A stretch of 37,333 bases of DNA from Paludibacter sp. (lineage in GTDB: Bacteria; Bacteroidota; Bacteroidia; Bacteroidales; Paludibacteraceae): the NCBI GenBank assembly GCA_010365115.1, contig JAAFGX010000037.1, positions 1 to 37,333 on the forward strand, read 5' to 3'. A model generated the notes under the pieces. It was not told the origin of the DNA and did not search any database. It worked only from the letters and a program-made list of their open reading frames with translations. How positions within the stretch are numbered: the first letter of the stretch is position 1; each line of letters opens with the position of its first letter. Shown here piece after piece: positions 34,500 through 37,333 of this stretch. Both the position numbers and the translations under genes were made by a program.

Positions 34500-35711
34500 T
34501 TATTTCAACTTTTCAAAGTCAGCCCAGAAATTCGGATATGATTTGCTAACTACATGAGGTTCTTCAATACTAATTGGTGTAACCAAAGCAGCAGGAGCAA
34601 AAGCCATAGCCATTCGGTGATCGGCGTAAGTGGCAATACTAATTTTTGCTGCAGGTTCGCAGCGTTCGCCATCCCATGCCAATTGACTTTCGGCTGGTTC
34701 ATAAACCACATAACCAAGTTTCCCTAATTCATTAATTAAAGCCGCGATTCTGTCCGTTTCCTTAATTTTAAGGCTTTCCAAACCGCTAAATTTGAAAGGT
34801 ATTCCTTTCAGGCAACAGGTAACTGCAAATGTTTGTGTCAAATCGGGTTGGTCAGAGAAATTGTATTCCATTCTCGAAGTTATACTGTCATTTGGCGATA
34901 ATAAAACGCCTTCGTCAAGGTATGACGTTTTCACACCCAATTGTTCGAATAATTCAGCAACCTTACTATCACCCTGATAACTATTTTCAGTCAATCCATT
35001 CAGAAAAACGCCCCCTTTACCCACAATGGAAAGTACCTCATACCAATACGAAGCCGCCGACCAATCTGACTCTACTTTGTACGGAATAGGTTGATATTCT
35101 TGCGGTTCAATCCGAATTATGTTATCAACAAATTCAACTTCCAAGCCATATTCTTCCATCATTTCCATGGTCATTTTGATATATGGCTTAGATATGATTT
35201 TACCTTCAAGAACAATTTTAAGACCTTTATACATGGTCGGAGCAATCATCATTAATGCAGAAATATATTGACTGCTTACATTTCCCTTTAAATGAATTTC
35301 GCCACCCATTAATGCACTTCCAAAAATACGAAGTGGTGGAAAACCTTCATTTTCAATATATTCAATTCGCGCACCCAAACTATTCAGCGCATCTACCAAC
35401 AATTTTATTGGGCGCAGTTTCATGCGTTCACTGCCTGTAATAATCCATTCGCCAACAGTTTTCGACAAAAAAGCGGTGAGAAAGCGCATTGAAGTTCCTG
35501 CAGCACCAATATCAAAAGTTGTATCATTAGAATCTAATGCATTAATTAACACATTAGTATCATCACAATCAGACAAATTGTCAATATCGTATGGACTATA
35601 TGACAAGGCATCCAAAATCAAAGCACGGTTACTAATGCTCTTGGAAGCTGGAAGATTGATGTTAACTTTTACGTATTCTATTGGTAAACTTAATTCTTTG
35701 GTAGTTGTCAT
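34500..35711 (-). CDS. aroA: 3-phosphoshikimate 1-carboxyvinyltransferase (EPSP synthase)
   Basis: AroA transfers enolpyruvate from PEP to shikimate-3-phosphate in the sixth step of chorismate synthesis. The protein shows LPASKSISNRALIL with the shikimate-phosphate-binding Lys near residue 22 and FDIGAAGTSMRFLTAFL. It also has GNVSSQYISALMM, VESDWSAASYWYE, LKIKETDRIAALINEL and a C-terminal DHRMAMAFAP. I set the start at ATG 35711 (MTTTKELSLP, 403 residues). The frame stays open to an ATG at 35774, but the gene's consensus promoter occupies 35745-35774, so that longer start would lie in the promoter. The family is usually about 410-430 residues, so it is slightly short but complete. Confidence 0.95.
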   Translation of the reverse strand: MTTTKELSLPIEYVKVNINLPASKSISNRALILDALSYSPYDIDNLSDCDDTNVLINALDSNDTTFDIGAAGTSMRFLTAFLSKTVGEWIITGSERMKLRPIKLLVDALNSLGARIEYIENEGFPPLRIFGSALMGGEIHLKGNVSSQYISALMMIAPTMYKGLKIVLEGKIISKPYIKMTMEMMEEYGLEVEFVDNIIRIEPQEYQPIPYKVESDWSAASYWYEVLSIVGKGGVFLNGLTENSYQGDSKVAELFEQLGVKTSYLDEGVLLSPNDSITSRMEYNFSDQPDLTQTFAVTCCLKGIPFKFSGLESLKIKETDRIAALINELGKLGYVVYEPAESQLAWDGERCEPAAKISIATYADHRMAMAFAPAALVTPISIEEPHVVSKSYPNFWADFEKLK

Positions 35712-35744
35712 AATTTGTAAGAAGTAAAATTGAAAAGTTTGATT

Positions 35745-35774
35745 CAAAGTTAAGTGACTCAAAAAACAGTACAA
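35745..35774 (-). promoter_or_regulatory. aroA promoter
   Basis: On the minus strand TTG (35774-35772), a 19-base spacer and TAACTTTG (35752-35745) match the consensus exactly. It fixes the aroA start downstream, at 35711. Confidence 0.8.
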
Positions 35775-35926
35775 TATTCATAAATATTTATACTTATATC
35801 ACTTTACTATGTTTGGAAAATATACTTTTGAGCGTTGTTGATAAAAACTTCGCAAAAGTAATCCTTTTTTTATATTAAAGAATAAGAATCAAAATTTTTA
35901 CGAATGCATAAAGATCAAAAAAAGTA

Positions 35927-35934
35927 TATCTTTG
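35927..35934 (+). promoter_or_regulatory. -7 element of the serine hydrolase gene (TATCTTTG)
   Basis: TATCTTTG matches TAnnTTTG and lies 23 bases before the ATG at 35958. It argues against the in-frame ATG at 35904. The -33 TTG is not evident. Confidence 0.6.
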
Positions 35935-35957
35935 CCAAACAAAAAATGTTTTTGAAC

Positions 35958-37172
35958 ATGAATAAAACACTTCTATTGCTTGCGATATTTATTTGCATTT
36001 CTCTTGTAAACACTGCACAACCTCTGCCAAAAGCAATACCAGAAGATGTTGGTCTCGATTCACACAAACTAAAATATGCCGATATTGCCATCAAACTTTC
36101 AATCGACAAAAAAGAAATTCCCGGTGCAGTGTTGGCAGTAGTTCGCAACGGAAAAATGGCTTACTTGAAAGCTTTTGGTAACAAGCAGGTTTATCCAACC
36201 GTTGTACCGATGGATGTAAACACGGTTTTTGATCTTGCTTCATGCACAAAACCACTTGCTACAGCAATCTCGGCGATGATACTCACCGAAAGAGGTTTAC
36301 TTCGGCTACAAGACAATGTCAACATGTATATTCCCGGTTTTACCTACATGACAAAAGAGATTCGGATTCTGAATTTAATGACACACACTTCCGGTTTACC
36401 ATCCTACGCCCCTGAAACGACACTAAAAAAACGATATGGTTCGCCGAATCCGACAGGATTCATGCAATATATTGATTCGTGTAAACGTGATTTCGAACCC
36501 GGTTTTAAAATGCAATACAGCTGTTTGAATTTTATTACATTGCAACACGTCATTGAGAATGTGAGCGGAGAAAGTCTGAGAGATTTTGCCAAAGAAAACA
36601 TTTTCGATGTACTTGGGATGACTCATACTGACTTTAACCCAACAGGCGAAATACTAACATACTGTGCTCCTACTTCGAAGTTAAACAACGGAAATATATT
36701 AACAGGCATTGTTCACGACCCCTTGGCGCGCGTGTTGAATGGAGGTATATCGGGAAACGCAGGTTTATTCTCCGATGCCAATGACATCGGGATATTGGTT
36801 GCAACTTTACAAAATGGAGGAGAAAGAAACGGAAAGAAAATTTTAGGACCTTTAACGGTAAAAGCAATGAGAACTGTACCTGATTCCCTAAAAACCTTCG
36901 GGCGTACTCTGGGTTGGGATATGACATCGCCTTATTCAAGTTGTAAAGGAGATTTGTTGGGACCAAACACTTACTGCCATACCGGTTATACCGGAACTTC
37001 CATTGTCATTGATCCGGACAATGACATCTCTATCATTTTGCTTACCAACAGAGTACACCCCTTTGACAAAGGAAGCGTGGTAAAACTAAGGGCTTTGGTT
37101 TCGAATGCCGTTGCAGGTTCAATTATTAAGCAATTCGCAATGAAACAGAATTCCAACACCGAACAAAAATAG
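35958..37172 (+). CDS. secreted serine hydrolase, beta-lactamase class C / PBP-like
   Basis: This exported serine hydrolase has a signal peptide (MNKTLLLLAIFICISLVNTA, cut before QPLPKA) and a beta-lactamase-type domain through residue 404. The active-site S95-x-x-K98 is in LASCTKPLA. The second motif region reads MQYSCLNFITLQHV, with Tyr as the probable general base, and the third is HTGYTGTSIVI in place of KTG. Members cleave D-Ala peptides, esters or unknown substrates; class C beta-lactamase activity itself is not implied. The start at 35958 is chosen because it begins at the signal peptide and lies after the promoter element; the ATG at 35904 is upstream of that promoter. It is divergent from aroA. 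The substrate is unknown. Confidence 0.9.
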   Translation: MNKTLLLLAIFICISLVNTAQPLPKAIPEDVGLDSHKLKYADIAIKLSIDKKEIPGAVLAVVRNGKMAYLKAFGNKQVYPTVVPMDVNTVFDLASCTKPLATAISAMILTERGLLRLQDNVNMYIPGFTYMTKEIRILNLMTHTSGLPSYAPETTLKKRYGSPNPTGFMQYIDSCKRDFEPGFKMQYSCLNFITLQHVIENVSGESLRDFAKENIFDVLGMTHTDFNPTGEILTYCAPTSKLNNGNILTGIVHDPLARVLNGGISGNAGLFSDANDIGILVATLQNGGERNGKKILGPLTVKAMRTVPDSLKTFGRTLGWDMTSPYSSCKGDLLGPNTYCHTGYTGTSIVIDPDNDISIILLTNRVHPFDKGSVVKLRALVSNAVAGSIIKQFAMKQNSNTEQK

Positions 37173-37333
37173 TAATTTCTGATAAATTTTTAATTCTTCT
37201 CATAATCAGGAAGAAAGAAAATCTCTACTAAAATTAAGTTTTTAGCGGATTTTACTTCAATAAAACAAGTGTTGGTGCATGTTTTGAGAGATATTTTTTT
37301 TAATTTATTGCTACAAATTCAGGTGCTTCATGT
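37173..37333. other. intergenic end of window
   Basis: No gene or clear terminator is visible in the last 161 bases. A weak pairing of TTTCTGAT with ATCAGGAA just after the hydrolase stop is too loose to call. Confidence 0.4.

Noticed and set aside
35712-35774. 21-codon N-terminal extension of aroA
   Set aside because: It overlaps an exact consensus promoter for the same gene and encodes residues unlike EPSP synthase; the start is set at 35711.
35904-35957. 18-codon N-terminal extension of the serine hydrolase
   Set aside because: It begins upstream of the TATCTTTG element and hides a good signal peptide that starts at 35958.

Overview
The window reads as a chromosomal segment of a low-GC member of the Bacteroidota, most likely order Bacteroidales. 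The evidence is a recurring promoter signature (TTG, about 19 bases, then TAnnTTTG), weak Shine-Dalgarno sites, a ThrA fusion, the MutA/MutB methylmalonyl-CoA mutase pair, a Bacteroides-type serine palmitoyltransferase, DUF4403 and DUF2147 proteins, and GxxExxY and S23 four-helix-bundle genes. No species is assigned.

Layout. 1-3960: tRNA-Arg(TCT), thrA and an RmlD-type sugar-nucleotide reductase. 3960-5190: AT-rich DNA with one tiny membrane ORF, several hairpins and a perfect 44-bp palindrome. 5194-12730: a leftward branched-chain amino-acid operon, leuA-leuC-(GxxExxY)-leuD-cimA-like-leuB. It starts at a consensus promoter followed by what looks like a complete transcription attenuator: a 20-residue Leu/Ile-rich leader peptide, a candidate antiterminator and a UACG-loop terminator. 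13065-16610: DUF2147 protein, nucleoside-recognition membrane protein, TetR regulator, TspO and an SRPBCC protein. 16807-21280: mutA and mutB, split by a four-helix-bundle gene. 21739-24180: lon. 24224-28993: a tight leftward five-gene unit (receiver protein, YaiO-like outer-membrane barrel, HEAT-type membrane protein, processive-type GT2, bacteriohemerythrin) that looks like an uncharacterised exopolysaccharide synthesis and export module. 29334-37172: DUF4403 lipoprotein, ABC-F protein, serine palmitoyltransferase, YkgJ-type protein, aroA and a secreted serine hydrolase.

The most striking theme is small repeat-bounded elements sitting between genes of core metabolic operons. The GxxExxY gene (a predicted PD-(D/E)XK nuclease with its catalytic residues intact) is bounded by 29-bp inverted repeats and starts inside the leuC stop codon. 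The four-helix-bundle gene is bounded by inverted repeats of at least 20 bp and starts at the mutA stop codon. Both lie in the same direction as the host operon, both have terminal repeats built of short tandem units, and both termini begin with GAAC. The leu operon also carries several copies of a G/C-rich palindromic repeat. Pairs of copies form MITE-like elements of about 105-125 bp that abut start codons, and two copies have become part of the N-termini of LeuC and the CimA-like protein.

Metabolically, LeuA opens leucine synthesis and the CimA-like enzyme could open the citramalate route to isoleucine. LeuC, LeuD and LeuB would be shared by both routes, which fits a leader peptide carrying both Leu and Ile control codons.
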